A DNA stretch of 64,000 nucleotides from Candidatus Nitrosopumilus sp. (GCA_013215285.1 JABSRD010000001.1:306587-370586), one strand, 5' to 3'. Positions 41,376 through 50,710 are shown, counted from the first letter of the stretch. Notes: generated by a model from the sequence alone, not told the origin. Program-made: numbers and translations.

Positions 41376-41600
41376 TTGAGAGAAAAACTTCTCTTTTTTT
41401 GTACTTGTACTGTATTAGAAATAATGACTGCTATTGGAGTAACTGGTTATTTGTTTTATCTTGGTGAATCTATCTTAGCTTTGATTTCAATGGTTGTTTT
41501 TGGTAAACTAATCGTCTTTCATTTTATTATGGAGTACTTTGACAGAAAAAACCCTAAGAAGCAAAAAAATAATCAAAATATGGAAAGAATAAAAATATGA
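41376..41600 (+). CDS. Small membrane protein (two spans)
   Basis: 74 aa from a TTG start 10 bp after the phasin-like gene. Two hydrophobic segments (LLFFCTCTVLEIMTAIGVTG, SILALISMVVFGKLIVFHFI) and a basic, hydrophilic tail (DRKNPKKQKNNQNMER). No family recognised; likely in the same transcript as its neighbour. Confidence 0.55.
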   Translation: MREKLLFFCTCTVLEIMTAIGVTGYLFYLGESILALISMVVFGKLIVFHFIMEYFDRKNPKKQKNNQNMERIKI

Positions 41601-41618
41601 TCAATTCATAATTTTTTA

Positions 41619-42284
41619 ATGTCAATTACTCAGAATGAATGCTTTATTGAATTATCATGTTTTGATGATTTAGCAAGATATGCTTGTGCATTTCAAGAAT
41701 ATCCTAAACGAGTATATTCTCAAGAATTAGACGGTTCAAGAATTGTTTCAAGTAGTTTGACACTGGCAAATACTTTGTTAATTTTTTATGTACAAATGCC
41801 AAAATCTGGTAGATATATTTCATATCAAGTTACAGCAGGAAAAGAAATTTGTGATATTGTGGAATCTACAAAAAATATCTCGCACTATGCACCTATTGTA
41901 CATATGGAATCTGAAATTTCACCATTATCTGCAAAATCAAAAAAAATAACCGATCAATTCCATCCAATCAAAGTAAAAGATTTGGGAAGTTTAGCACGAT
42001 TAACATATGATCCTGAATTTCCAGATGAAACAAATCTCACTTTGTATGCACTTCCACACAAAAAATCTTGGGTTGTGGGTTACATTACATCCTTAGAAAT
42101 GGATGAAGTATACTATAATTTCAATTATGTTGAATTAGATTCTGAGCCTATCAAACATTTCATAAAATATCAAGGAAATCAAGGAAAAGATCCAGAATTT
42201 TCTAACAGTTTTGATCATGGTTATTCTTATTTGCCGATCATTAAAATCAAAAATGAACATTCTATATTTGGATTCTCAGATTAA
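41619..42284 (+). CDS. Hypothetical protein
   Basis: 221 aa, soluble, mixed alpha/beta. Starts MSITQNECFIELSCFDDLAR; includes strand-rich segments (SLTLANTLLIFYVQMPKSGR, HKKSWVVGYITSLEMDEVYY) with no catalytic or cofactor motif that I can name. No signal peptide or membrane span. Convergent with the two unknown genes at 42291-43375. Confidence 0.6.
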   Translation: MSITQNECFIELSCFDDLARYACAFQEYPKRVYSQELDGSRIVSSSLTLANTLLIFYVQMPKSGRYISYQVTAGKEICDIVESTKNISHYAPIVHMESEISPLSAKSKKITDQFHPIKVKDLGSLARLTYDPEFPDETNLTLYALPHKKSWVVGYITSLEMDEVYYNFNYVELDSEPIKHFIKYQGNQGKDPEFSNSFDHGYSYLPIIKIKNEHSIFGFSD

Positions 42285-42290
42285 TTTTTT

Positions 42291-42971
42291 TTAATACACT
42301 GTCAATTCTTTAATTGTTTTTCTTGATTCTTCAACTAATCGTTTCAAAACTGGAATGTAAATTTCAGCTGCATAAATAATTTCAATATCATTATGTTCTT
42401 CAATATCTAAAAATGCAGATGCAATTACCTGATTTTCTTTTACTTTTGGTTCATTTTTTTCATTTCTTTTATAATTTATAATTTCTAAAAATATTGGTAA
42501 CTGTCTTTTAATTTCAATTTTTAATTCTTCTTTTGAACGTATTTTTTGTTGACTGTAATTAATCTTAATTTGCTGATTTACATCATCCTTGTATCTATCT
42601 GACGCTCTAATCATGACTTTAATTTTGGGTAGTTTTTGTGATTTATTTTTAAGTTGACAGATTTTTTTTATAAAATTTGGATATGGATTTTTATGTTCTT
42701 GATTGTATTTTGTTAAATACCATTCTGAAAATTTTATTGCATTTTGATCATTCTTCTTTTTAGCTTTTTCATAAAATTCTATCTGTGAAATTTTTCCTAA
42801 AATAAATAATCCAAAATCTCTATTTGCCTCTTCAAAAATTCCGTTAAACGTATCATTTATGGAATTAATGTATTTATCAAAAAAATAATTTACGTAAAAA
42901 GGATCTGGATCATATTGTCTTATCTGTTTTAGATACACTTCACAGTTTTTTATTGAATCTTCAATATTCAT
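42291..42971 (-). CDS. Hypothetical protein, paired with upstream unknown gene
   Basis: 226 aa, Lys/Glu-rich and mostly helical (IEDSIKNCEVYLKQIRQYDP, YFFDKYINSINDTFNGIFEE), with a central basic segment (KSQKLPKIKVMIRASDRYKD). Its start shares one base with the stop of the next gene upstream (42971), so the two are probably translated together. No domain recognised. Confidence 0.6.
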   Translation of the reverse strand: MNIEDSIKNCEVYLKQIRQYDPDPFYVNYFFDKYINSINDTFNGIFEEANRDFGLFILGKISQIEFYEKAKKKNDQNAIKFSEWYLTKYNQEHKNPYPNFIKKICQLKNKSQKLPKIKVMIRASDRYKDDVNQQIKINYSQQKIRSKEELKIEIKRQLPIFLEIINYKRNEKNEPKVKENQVIASAFLDIEEHNDIEIIYAAEIYIPVLKRLVEESRKTIKELTVY

Positions 42972-43375
42972 TAGTCTTTTCTAGATTCAGGATTTAGATA
43001 TTTTGATTGTGTTTTCAAACTGGTTGCTAATTTTTTGAAAATTTCATTTACACTAACATCTACTAGATTTATAGTTGCATTTTCTTTAACAATTTGTTTT
43101 TCAAATTTCTCTTTAATTGCAAATGATACTGATGACCAATGTAAAATTCCTTTCAACTGTTCTTCAACACTAACATTTGTTATGGGAAAATTTGTTGGTG
43201 AAAAAACAACTCCATTTGTCCATTGCATTGTAGGAATTCCACCTCCTGATGATTTTGTACTAAATGCTATTTGTTTTACCCAATCATCAAACTTGTATTC
43301 AATTACTTCATGAATAATCAACTTTTTCCATGGTTCTATAGAAATTTCCATTTGATTAAATTTCTCTAAAACCAA
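42971..43375 (-). CDS. Hypothetical protein, first gene of an unknown pair
   Basis: 134 aa. Contains ISIEPWKKLIIHEVIEYKFD, a Gly-rich turn (STKSSGGGIPTMQWTNGVVF) and a helical end (EKFEKQIVKENATINLVDVS). No known family, no membrane segment. Couples to the 42291-42971 gene by a 1-bp overlap. Confidence 0.58.
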   Translation of the reverse strand: MVLEKFNQMEISIEPWKKLIIHEVIEYKFDDWVKQIAFSTKSSGGGIPTMQWTNGVVFSPTNFPITNVSVEEQLKGILHWSSVSFAIKEKFEKQIVKENATINLVDVSVNEIFKKLATSLKTQSKYLNPESRKD

Positions 43376-43479
43376 TTATATTCTTATTTGAGGGAAATTT
43401 TCTATTTTTTTTGTTCCAGGCATCATTTATTGATAAATTAAACTTCTTTGCGATACTGTGTGAAAATTTAGAATTTAAG

Positions 43480-43953
43480 TTACATTTGTCCTGATTGCCA
43501 TGCCTGATTGAATTTTTTTATAGCTTCTTGGTATGCTATAATCGAATCATCACCTGATGTGTTAAGAAATTTTTCCCATTGTGAATTGAATTTTTTTATT
43601 GCATCAATATTCGTCTCTTTGAAAATATTTTCAAACATCTTTGTTTGTTGTTTGATATATTCGGGACCGATCTCTTCCCAAGTACTTTCCCAACTTGAAC
43701 TAACTTTTTTCAATAACTCTGCATCCGATTCCATTGCTTTTTGACATGCGTCATTATATGTCGTTAGAGTTTCATTTGTAGCTTTTTGCCATTGTGCAAG
43801 AGATTCTTTCCAACCAGTTAGCGCGGAATTGTATTCTTTCCATGCTTTTTCAAATTCAGGTTTTTTTGATGAAGATTTTACTCGTTTTTTTGGTTTAGAA
43901 GTTGTTTTTTTAATTGATTTTCTTTTAACAGTACTTTTTTTCTTAACGGCCAT
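43480..43953 (-). CDS. Phasin-like protein with Lys-rich N-terminal tail
   Basis: 157 aa from ATG 43953. Basic tail of about 30 residues (MAVKKKSTVKRKSIKKTTSK), then three Trp-rich helical units (KAWKEYNSALTGWKESLAQW, SSSWESTWEEIGPEYIKQQT, KFNSQWEKFLNTSGDDSIIA) similar to those of the protein at 40953-41366. The basic tail adds nucleic-acid or anionic-surface binding. In phasin-like families this arrangement would link granules or complexes to DNA; untested here. Confidence 0.62.
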   Translation of the reverse strand: MAVKKKSTVKRKSIKKTTSKPKKRVKSSSKKPEFEKAWKEYNSALTGWKESLAQWQKATNETLTTYNDACQKAMESDAELLKKVSSSWESTWEEIGPEYIKQQTKMFENIFKETNIDAIKKFNSQWEKFLNTSGDDSIIAYQEAIKKFNQAWQSGQM

Positions 43954-44019
43954 ATATGATAATTTGAAAATGGTAGATGTTAAATCTTTCAATAACTTTC
44001 TAGTTTAAGAATATCTGAT

Positions 44020-44184
44020 CTATTTTAATTGAAATTTTGAAGCTTTGGTGAATTTTGAATGATATTTCTCATCCTTATTTTTGAATAATTCATAGTGATT
44101 TTTGCATAGATTTCTAGTTTCTTTAAAACTGATTTTTACCGTCTCTATTGCTTTTAACTTACATTCGGATATGCTACATTGCAA
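44020..44184 (-). CDS. Small C3H-type zinc-finger protein (54 aa)
   Basis: TTG 44184 to TAG 44020, with a short AGG before the start. Sequence starts MQCSISECKLKAIETVKISF and continues KETRNLCKNHYELFKN. Cys3, Cys8, Cys27 and His30 make a plausible zinc site of C-x4-C-x18-C-x2-H form. Ends in a basic tail (KFTKASKFQLK). It is an unlabelled small gene in a spacer between two longer genes. Confidence 0.5.
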   Translation of the reverse strand: MQCSISECKLKAIETVKISFKETRNLCKNHYELFKNKDEKYHSKFTKASKFQLK

Positions 44185-44274
44185 TATGCCTAATACTTGC
44201 TATTTACTAATAAAACTTTGAAATTATGTTATTACCTTTGCTATCTTTTTATCATTGAATGATATCCAAAAATT

Positions 44275-44481
44275 ATGGATGATGATGAAAAAGGGAAACA
44301 ATTTTTAAAATTAATTAATGATCAAAACAATCTTCAATGGAATATTGTGTCAAAATTGTCTTCTTTAATTACCTCAAAATGGAATTCTACAGAATTGCAA
44401 AAAGAACTTGAAACATTATCTGAAGAGCATTCTATAATTACTAAAGAACTTAACAGTCTTGATGATAATAGTATTTTATAA
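44275..44481 (+). CDS. Small helical hypothetical protein
   Basis: 68 aa. MDDDEKGKQFLKLINDQNNL followed by WNSTELQKELETLSEEHSII, likely two helices forming a hairpin. No domain known. Its last 6 bp overlap the stop of the convergent ctaB gene. Confidence 0.5.
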   Translation: MDDDEKGKQFLKLINDQNNLQWNIVSKLSSLITSKWNSTELQKELETLSEEHSIITKELNSLDDNSIL

Positions 44482-45405
44482 TGCCGAGTCTACCATTAAT
44501 GCAATAAATAGCACTGCCAAATATGGACTGGAAAATTTAAACAAAGTCCATGCTGCTTGTTCTTTTGGTTTAATTATCACCCATATTGATAATGCAATCA
44601 TTAATGCACCTGATGCAATTGCAGTCCATAGATATACTCCTCCAACCATATCATCACCACTTTCAGTTGTTAAGAAAAATGGTACAATTGAAAATAACAC
44701 CATGATTAGTGTTGAACCTGCAATAACTCTCGCTGAAGTTTTTTCAGATTGTACTGCAGTTAACATTGGAACATTTACTTTGTTATAATCGTCTTTGAAA
44801 TGTAATGTCAAAGCCCAAATATGCATTGGAATCCAAATAAACACTAATCCTGCCATTGCAAGACCCATAGTCCATAAATCTGTCATAGTTACAGCTACCC
44901 ATCCAATCAAAGGAGGCGCACCTCCACACAAACCTCCTAAAATTATGTTTGTCCTTGATCTTCGTTTTAACACATACGAGTAAACTAGAATATTATCTAT
45001 TAATGCAAATGCAATGAATGTAGTTGCCCAAGCACCTTGTTCTAATGTCGTAGTGAATGAAATTCCAAATGCTAAAACTAATGATATTCCAGCTAATACT
45101 AATCCAAAATTTCTTGCTTTTACTGCTGGATAGATTCTTTTTGATGGGAGAGGTCTATCTTTTGTTCTTTCCATAATTGCATCGATGTCTCTATCGTGAT
45201 AGTTTGTCAAAGTATTAGCAGCTGCTGAACCTGCTGCAACTGAAAATAACATTAGTAGCCATGTTGCTGGAGAAATTTCAATACTGTAAATATTAGATGC
45301 TGTTAATGCTGCCCCAAATGCAGTAAATACTAGTAAATACCAAATCTTTGGTTTTGTTAATTCATAATATACTGCAACACGAGATTCAGATTTTTGCTTC
45401 TGCAT
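44476..45405 (-). CDS. ctaB: Protoheme IX farnesyltransferase (heme O synthase)
   Basis: 309 aa, UbiA-family membrane enzyme with about eight or nine spans. The prenyl-diphosphate motif is NYHDRDIDAIMERTKDRPLP (N-x3-D-x3-D, about 68-80); a second loop LTLHFKDDYNKVNVPML carries the DxxKD-type acidic residues. Adds the farnesyl group to heme B for terminal oxidase heme O/A. Transcribed after the Lrp-type gene with a 2-bp gap. Confidence 0.95.
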   Translation of the reverse strand: MQKQKSESRVAVYYELTKPKIWYLLVFTAFGAALTASNIYSIEISPATWLLMLFSVAAGSAAANTLTNYHDRDIDAIMERTKDRPLPSKRIYPAVKARNFGLVLAGISLVLAFGISFTTTLEQGAWATTFIAFALIDNILVYSYVLKRRSRTNIILGGLCGGAPPLIGWVAVTMTDLWTMGLAMAGLVFIWIPMHIWALTLHFKDDYNKVNVPMLTAVQSEKTSARVIAGSTLIMVLFSIVPFFLTTESGDDMVGGVYLWTAIASGALMIALSIWVIIKPKEQAAWTLFKFSSPYLAVLFIALMVDSAL

Positions 45406-45407
45406 TA

Positions 45408-45875
45408 TTAGTCACTGCCTTTTGTTGGCATATATGGCATTGCTTTAGTTCTTGACTTCATTTCAATAAATGATTCTGAAGATTGAATTCCTTCAATTCG
45501 ACCAATTCGTTCTGAGACCATTTTATGCATTTGATCTAATGATTTTGAATACATAGTTACTAGAATATCAAATCTACCTGTAACTTCTGCAACTTCTCGA
45601 ACTCCGTCAATCTTGAATAATTCTTCAATTATATGATCGCGTTTTTTTGTATCCATATTAATTCCAGTTAATGCTTTTACATCGTATCCGAGTTCAGCAT
45701 CATTTACAACAATTGTGAACCTTTCAATTAATTTTCTTTTGACTAATCTTTTGATTCTAGAATATACTACTGATGCATTAACATCTATTTTTTTTGATAA
45801 ACGTGGAACTGAAATTGATGCATCATTAGATAATTCTGATAAAATTTGTAAATCCAAATCATCTACTTTTACCAT
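45408..45875 (-). CDS. Lrp/AsnC-family transcriptional regulator
   Basis: 155 aa. N-terminal HTH (about 5-55: DDLDLQILSELSNDASISVP, LSKKIDVNASVVYSRIKRLV) and a C-terminal RAM domain (about 75-150: ALTGINMDTKKRDHIIEELF, VREVAEVTGRFDILVTMYSK). RAM domains bind amino acids or similar ligands. Possibly controls ctaB or the divergent asd region; not shown. Confidence 0.92.
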   Translation of the reverse strand: MVKVDDLDLQILSELSNDASISVPRLSKKIDVNASVVYSRIKRLVKRKLIERFTIVVNDAELGYDVKALTGINMDTKKRDHIIEELFKIDGVREVAEVTGRFDILVTMYSKSLDQMHKMVSERIGRIEGIQSSESFIEMKSRTKAMPYMPTKGSD

Positions 45876-45946
45876 TTAAAACACCCGAGACGATCTAGAT
45901 TTCTGGTTCTTATAAAGTTATTATTGTAAAAATTACAAAAAATAGT

Positions 45947-47023
45947 CTAAATCTTACCTTTTTTGTGTAACATCTCTGCTAACAAAACTGCACCTTTTGC
46001 TGAACCCATTTTCTTGTTGTGTGAGAATAATATGTATTTGAGTCCATTATCAAACAATTCTTCTTTTTCAACTCTTCCAATTGTTGTTGTCATTCCATCA
46101 CCAACAGATCTTTCCATTCTTGGTTGAGGTCTTGTAGGATCTTCATGAAATGCATAATATTTTTCTGGAGCTGATGGTAATCCTGCTACAGAAATATCTT
46201 TGTTGTATTGATTGTACATTTCTTTTGCCTTTTGAGGATCAATCTCTTTAGTAGTTTCAACAAAAACAGACTCAGTATGCCCGTCTATTACAGGAACTCT
46301 AGTGCAAGTACAACTGATTCTAATATCTGCATCTTTGATCTTACCATTCTCTAGTTTTCCTAGAATTTTTCTTGTTTCTAGTTTTACTTTTCCTTCTTCT
46401 TTTGGAATATATGGAATAATATTATCTGTAATTCCCATTGCAGATACACCTGATTTTCCACCTCCTGATATTGCCTGCATTGAAGTCATCATGACTTTTT
46501 TTACACCATATTTTTCAAGTAATGGTTTTAATGTAATTGCTAAACCTGTTGTAGTACAATTTGGTAACGGTGCTATCCAACCTTTCCAATTTCTATTTTT
46601 CTTTTGAATTTCAAGTAATTCAATTTGTTCATCATTAATTCCTGGAATAAGTATTGGTACATCTTCTTCATATCTATAAGCAGAACTAGTTGAAACAACT
46701 GGCACATCAGCTGCCATTTTACTTTCAATATCTTTAGCAGCTTCTGATTCTACTGCAGAAAATACTAAATCTAATTGAGAAACATCTAATCCGTCAACTG
46801 TTTTAACTTCCATTTCTTTGATATATTCTGGAATTTCACCCCCTACATCCCATGCTATAATTCCACTTGGATCTCTTATGGCATCAACGTATTTTTTACC
46901 AGCAGATCGTTCAGATGCTGCAATTTGAGTTACTTGGAACCAAGGATGATTCTCTAATGATAGTACAAATTCCTGACCTACAGAGCCTGTAACGCCAATA
47001 ATTGCAACTCTTTTCTTATCCAT
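45947..47023 (-). CDS. asd: Aspartate-semialdehyde dehydrogenase
   Basis: 358 aa. NADP-binding start AIIGVTGSVGQEFVLSLENH, phosphate-binding FSAVESEAAKDIE, active-site Cys in PLPNCTTTGLAITLKPLL (about 155) and His in VIDGHTESVFVETTKEIDPQ. Reduces aspartyl phosphate to aspartate semialdehyde for threonine, methionine and lysine. Belongs to the archaeal/fungal subtype. Divergent from the cobalamin operon, 82 bp apart. Confidence 0.95.
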   Translation of the reverse strand: MDKKRVAIIGVTGSVGQEFVLSLENHPWFQVTQIAASERSAGKKYVDAIRDPSGIIAWDVGGEIPEYIKEMEVKTVDGLDVSQLDLVFSAVESEAAKDIESKMAADVPVVSTSSAYRYEEDVPILIPGINDEQIELLEIQKKNRNWKGWIAPLPNCTTTGLAITLKPLLEKYGVKKVMMTSMQAISGGGKSGVSAMGITDNIIPYIPKEEGKVKLETRKILGKLENGKIKDADIRISCTCTRVPVIDGHTESVFVETTKEIDPQKAKEMYNQYNKDISVAGLPSAPEKYYAFHEDPTRPQPRMERSVGDGMTTTIGRVEKEELFDNGLKYILFSHNKKMGSAKGAVLLAEMLHKKGKI

Positions 47024-47105
47024 AATTTGATATTTGATCGCCTCAATTAATAATCGTTTTCTGGATTACCACAACATACTAAATCGTCCAATTCTATTTG
47101 GAACT

Positions 47106-48188
47106 GTGAAAATACAAACAAAATCATCAATTATTCAGCATATTCCAGTAACGCATGGTGGAAAAAATTCAATAAAAAATCTTGATCCCAATGTAATTGA
47201 TTTTAGTGTAAATACTACCCCTATTGGAATTCCATTATCCGTAAAGGCTACTCTCAAAAAAAATTTGAATAGTATTCAAAATTACCCTGATTTTCATTCT
47301 ACAGAATTAATTTCAAGCCTAAAAAAATACACAGGTTTACCAAAATCAAATCTAATGGTTGGAAATGGTGCAATTGAAATAATCTATAATTTCTCTTTTG
47401 CATTTCTATCACAAAAAACTAAAGTCTTGATACCCATTCCTACATTTCAAGAATACGAAACAGTAGCAAAACTTAACGATTGTAAGATTTCATTTTTTAA
47501 AACAATGAATTTATCTAAAGATATAGATTCATTTATTTCACAAATTCCACGAAATGGATGTGTATTTCTTTGTAATCCAAATAATCCTACAGGAAAATTA
47601 TTATCGAAAGAACAATTAAATTTAATTATACAAAAAGCAAAAAAATATTCTTCAATTGTATTTGTTGATGAATGTTTTATTGAATTAGTTCCAGAATCAA
47701 ATGAATCTATTATATTATATGTAAAAAAATATGATAATCTTTTTGTTTTACGTTCTTTAACAAAATCTTTTGGATTGGCTGGAATACGAATTGGATATGC
47801 TGCAGCATCAAAACAATTAATTGAAATTTTACAAAAAATAAAAATTCCTTGGAGTGTTAATTCACTTGCACAAAATGCTGCAAAAATAGCTATAAAAAAT
47901 AATTCTCATTTGACAAAATCAAAATTAGTAATAAAAAAAGAATTAATTTATTTAAAAAATAAGATTTCTCAATTAGATGGATTTGAGTGTAATGATTCAT
48001 CTACAAATTTTATTTTAATTAAAACAAAATATGATTCAACAAAACTACAACAAAAATTACTTAAACATAAGATCTTAATTCGTGATTGTAAAAATTTTAG
48101 AGGGTTAGATAATCAATATTTCCGTATAGCTGTAAAATCTCATAAAGATAATGTAAAATTAGTAAAAGCGTTGGAGAAAATCACATGA
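47106..48188 (+). CDS. cobD: Threonine-phosphate decarboxylase / histidinol-phosphate aminotransferase-like enzyme
   Basis: 360 aa from GTG 47106 (a longer reading from 47034 adds an unlike stub). PLP fold type I: NPNNPTGKLLSKEQLNL, IVFVDECFIELVP, and the PLP lysine in LRSLTKSFGLAGIRIGYA. It resembles HisC, but the gene is the first of an overlapping cobalamin operon, which fits CobD making aminopropanol phosphate for the nucleotide loop. HisC activity remains the alternative. Overlaps cobQ by 4 bp. Confidence 0.85.
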   Translation: MKIQTKSSIIQHIPVTHGGKNSIKNLDPNVIDFSVNTTPIGIPLSVKATLKKNLNSIQNYPDFHSTELISSLKKYTGLPKSNLMVGNGAIEIIYNFSFAFLSQKTKVLIPIPTFQEYETVAKLNDCKISFFKTMNLSKDIDSFISQIPRNGCVFLCNPNNPTGKLLSKEQLNLIIQKAKKYSSIVFVDECFIELVPESNESIILYVKKYDNLFVLRSLTKSFGLAGIRIGYAAASKQLIEILQKIKIPWSVNSLAQNAAKIAIKNNSHLTKSKLVIKKELIYLKNKISQLDGFECNDSSTNFILIKTKYDSTKLQQKLLKHKILIRDCKNFRGLDNQYFRIAVKSHKDNVKLVKALEKIT

Positions 48189-49024
48189 AATCCTTAATGA
48201 TCCAAGGAACATCTTCAGGTGCTGGAAAAACAACATTAGTTGCAGCTCTCTGTAGAATTTTTTCGGACAAGGGCTACCGTGTAGCACCATTCAAATCACA
48301 AAATATGTCTAATTTTGCGTATATTACACCCGATTTTGAAATTTCTCGTGCTCAAGCTATTCAAGCTATTGGTGCAAGATGTGATATTGTCTCTGATTTG
48401 AATCCAATTTTACTCAAACCTCTTGGAAATTATTACAGTATGGTGTATCTAAATGGTAAGCGTTACAAGAAAATGCATGCAAAAAGCTATTATGAAAAGT
48501 TTGTAAATACTGATGGAATAAAAATAGTATCAAAATCTCTAAAAACTTTACAGAAAAATTATGATTTTATAATTTTAGAAGGTGCAGGTTCTCCAGCCGA
48601 AATTAATTTACAAAAATTTGATATTGCAAATATGAGAGTTGCAAAAAAGGCCAATGCTTCTGTATTGTTAATATCTGATATTGATAAAGGTGGTTCATTT
48701 GCAAGTATTATTGGAACAATGTCACTAATTGAACAAAAATATCAAAAATTAGTTAAAGGTTTTATCTTTAACAAATTTAGAGGTGACATTAACGTATTAA
48801 AGCCTGGATTTCAAAAACTTAAGAATATTACAAAAATTCCTGTACTTGGTACTATACCAATGATTTCATTAAACTTACCAGAAGAAGATTCTCTAAATGC
48901 TAAACCTAAAGAAATTATCTGGACCAAGAAGAATATTTTAAAAATTGATAATGAATTAAATAATTTAGCAAAAATTGTAGAATCAAATATTGATATCAAA
49001 TTCATAGAGAATCTGTTGAAATGA
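48185..49024 (+). CDS. cobQ: Cobyric acid synthase, synthetase domain only (amidotransferase domain absent)
   Basis: 279 aa. P-loop synthetase domain of CobQ/CbiP: IQGTSSGAGKTTLVAALCRI, FKSQNMSNFAYIT, ILEGAGSPAEINL, DIDKGGSFASIIGT, GFIFNKFRGDINVLKPGF. Ordinary CobQ is about 480-500 aa and continues into a class I glutamine amidotransferase; here the frame stops at NIDIKFIENLLK and cbiB begins at once by a 4-bp overlap. So a separate glutaminase or free ammonia must supply nitrogen, which is plausible in an ammonia oxidiser. The gene is intact otherwise. Confidence 0.85.
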   Translation: MKSLMIQGTSSGAGKTTLVAALCRIFSDKGYRVAPFKSQNMSNFAYITPDFEISRAQAIQAIGARCDIVSDLNPILLKPLGNYYSMVYLNGKRYKKMHAKSYYEKFVNTDGIKIVSKSLKTLQKNYDFIILEGAGSPAEINLQKFDIANMRVAKKANASVLLISDIDKGGSFASIIGTMSLIEQKYQKLVKGFIFNKFRGDINVLKPGFQKLKNITKIPVLGTIPMISLNLPEEDSLNAKPKEIIWTKKNILKIDNELNNLAKIVESNIDIKFIENLLK

Positions 49025-49992
49025 TATTTGAATCTATTATGATTATCGGAATTGCAATATTTGTTGATTTAATATTTGGTGATCCTAAAAATAAATATCA
49101 TCCAACTGTTTGGATTGGGGGATTAATTGCAAAACTAACACCTATTGCAAAAAATCAAAATCCTATTTTAGAGAAACTTGGGGGAATTTTAATTATTTCA
49201 ATTACTTCTGGAATTGTAGTTTTACTACTTTTCATATTAAGTACTGTACTATCTCTAATTGTAATTGATTATGTTTCATTAATTGTATCTGTAATTGTTG
49301 GTGGATTATTACTCAAAACTACTATTGCTATACATGGGATGGAAAAACATGCTAAATCAGTATTGGAATCACTTGATCAAGATAATCTTGAAATGGCTAG
49401 AACTAATTTATCTATGATTGTAAAGAGAAATACCAAAAATTTGGATAAAAGTCACGTGATTTCAGGCGTGCTTGAGAGTATTAGTGAAAATACTGTTGAT
49501 GGTATTGCTGGACCTCTATTCTATTTTGCATTTTTTGGATTACCTGGAGCATTTGTGTATAGAGTAATCAATACTGCAGATTCAATGATTGGATACAAAA
49601 CTGATATTTTCAAAAATGTTGGATGGTTTGGAGCAACTTGTGATACAATTGTAAATTTTATTCCGTCTAGACTTACAGGATTAATAATGGTATTTTCTGC
49701 TGTAATTTTAAAAAATAATTGGAAAGAATCATACAAAGTTATGATGAGAGATGGTACAAAAACTGAAAGTCATAATGCCGGATACCCTATGGCTGCACTT
49801 GCAGGTGCACTTGAAACAAAATTTGAAAAAATAAATCATTACAAATTAGGTGATGGAGAAATTACATTAACACATGATCATATTTACTCTGCAATTACAA
49901 TAATGAAGCTTACTGCAATTCTTTTCTTTGGACTTGTAACTATTCCAATAATTATTATTTTATCATTAGTTGGATGGTGGATTCATGTTTAA
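49021..49992 (+). CDS. cbiB: Adenosylcobinamide-phosphate synthase (CbiB)
   Basis: 323 aa membrane protein with several spans. Family segments: FVDLIFGDPKNKYHPTVWIG (the DP...HP motif), VSGVLESISENTVDGIAGPL, VYRVINTADSMIGYKTDIFK. Joins aminopropanol phosphate to cobyric acid. Overlaps cobQ by 4 bp and the cobS start by 8 bp, giving tight coupling. Confidence 0.94.
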   Translation: MIFESIMIIGIAIFVDLIFGDPKNKYHPTVWIGGLIAKLTPIAKNQNPILEKLGGILIISITSGIVVLLLFILSTVLSLIVIDYVSLIVSVIVGGLLLKTTIAIHGMEKHAKSVLESLDQDNLEMARTNLSMIVKRNTKNLDKSHVISGVLESISENTVDGIAGPLFYFAFFGLPGAFVYRVINTADSMIGYKTDIFKNVGWFGATCDTIVNFIPSRLTGLIMVFSAVILKNNWKESYKVMMRDGTKTESHNAGYPMAALAGALETKFEKINHYKLGDGEITLTHDHIYSAITIMKLTAILFFGLVTIPIIIILSLVGWWIHV

Positions 49993-50710
49993 AGAAATAG
50001 GATCTGTTTTTTCTTTTTTAATAATTTTTCCATCCTCAAATTCAACTTTAGATAATGTTGCAAAATACATGTACATTTTTCCTATTGTTGGAATTGTAAT
50101 AGGGCTTTTAATTGGATCATTTGGTTTTGGATTATCTTTCTTTTTAGATCCATTACTAGTTAGTTTGTTAGTTGTTGCATCTATTGTAATAATAACTGGA
50201 ATTCATCATGCAGATGGTTTAGCTGATTTTGCTGATGGACTTATGGTAAAGGGTAGTAAAGATAGAAAACTTAAAGCAATGAAAGATCTTTCCACTGGTT
50301 CTGCAGGTATTGTTGCGATTGTCTTGTATCTTATTGGATTAGTTATTGCAATTTCTCTTACTAGTGGATTTGATTTGTTTAAAGCAATTTTAATTAGTGA
50401 AATTTTGGCAAAATTCTCGATGGTTTTAATGGCTAGTTTAGGAAATTCAGCATCACTAGGCTCAAATTCCCCTTTTGTTAAGATAATGAAAGATAAGAAA
50501 AAACTTGCAATTGCTTTTCTCATAATGATAGTTCCTGTAATCCTAATTGGTGAAACCACTGGATTGGTTATGTTTGGTGTAACTGTTACTTTAACGATAT
50601 TTCTTCTAGTCTTATCCACTCGTAGTTTTGGTGGAATTACTGGTGATGTGCTTGGTGCTACTAATGAATTTACAAGATTGGCTTCTTTGATGGTATTTGT
50701 ATCGATATGA
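49985..50710 (+). CDS. cobS: Adenosylcobinamide-GDP ribazoletransferase (cobalamin synthase)
   Basis: 241 aa from ATG 49985, an alternative 15 bp upstream lies inside cbiB. Membrane protein: IHHADGLADFADGLMVKGSK carries the conserved D-G-x-A-D-x-x-D-G motif, then DLSTGSAGIVAIVLYLIG. Joins alpha-ribazole to adenosylcobinamide-GDP as the last step of adenosylcobalamin assembly. Stop overlaps the cobY start by 4 bp. Confidence 0.94.
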   Translation: MFKEIGSVFSFLIIFPSSNSTLDNVAKYMYIFPIVGIVIGLLIGSFGFGLSFFLDPLLVSLLVVASIVIITGIHHADGLADFADGLMVKGSKDRKLKAMKDLSTGSAGIVAIVLYLIGLVIAISLTSGFDLFKAILISEILAKFSMVLMASLGNSASLGSNSPFVKIMKDKKKLAIAFLIMIVPVILIGETTGLVMFGVTVTLTIFLLVLSTRSFGGITGDVLGATNEFTRLASLMVFVSI

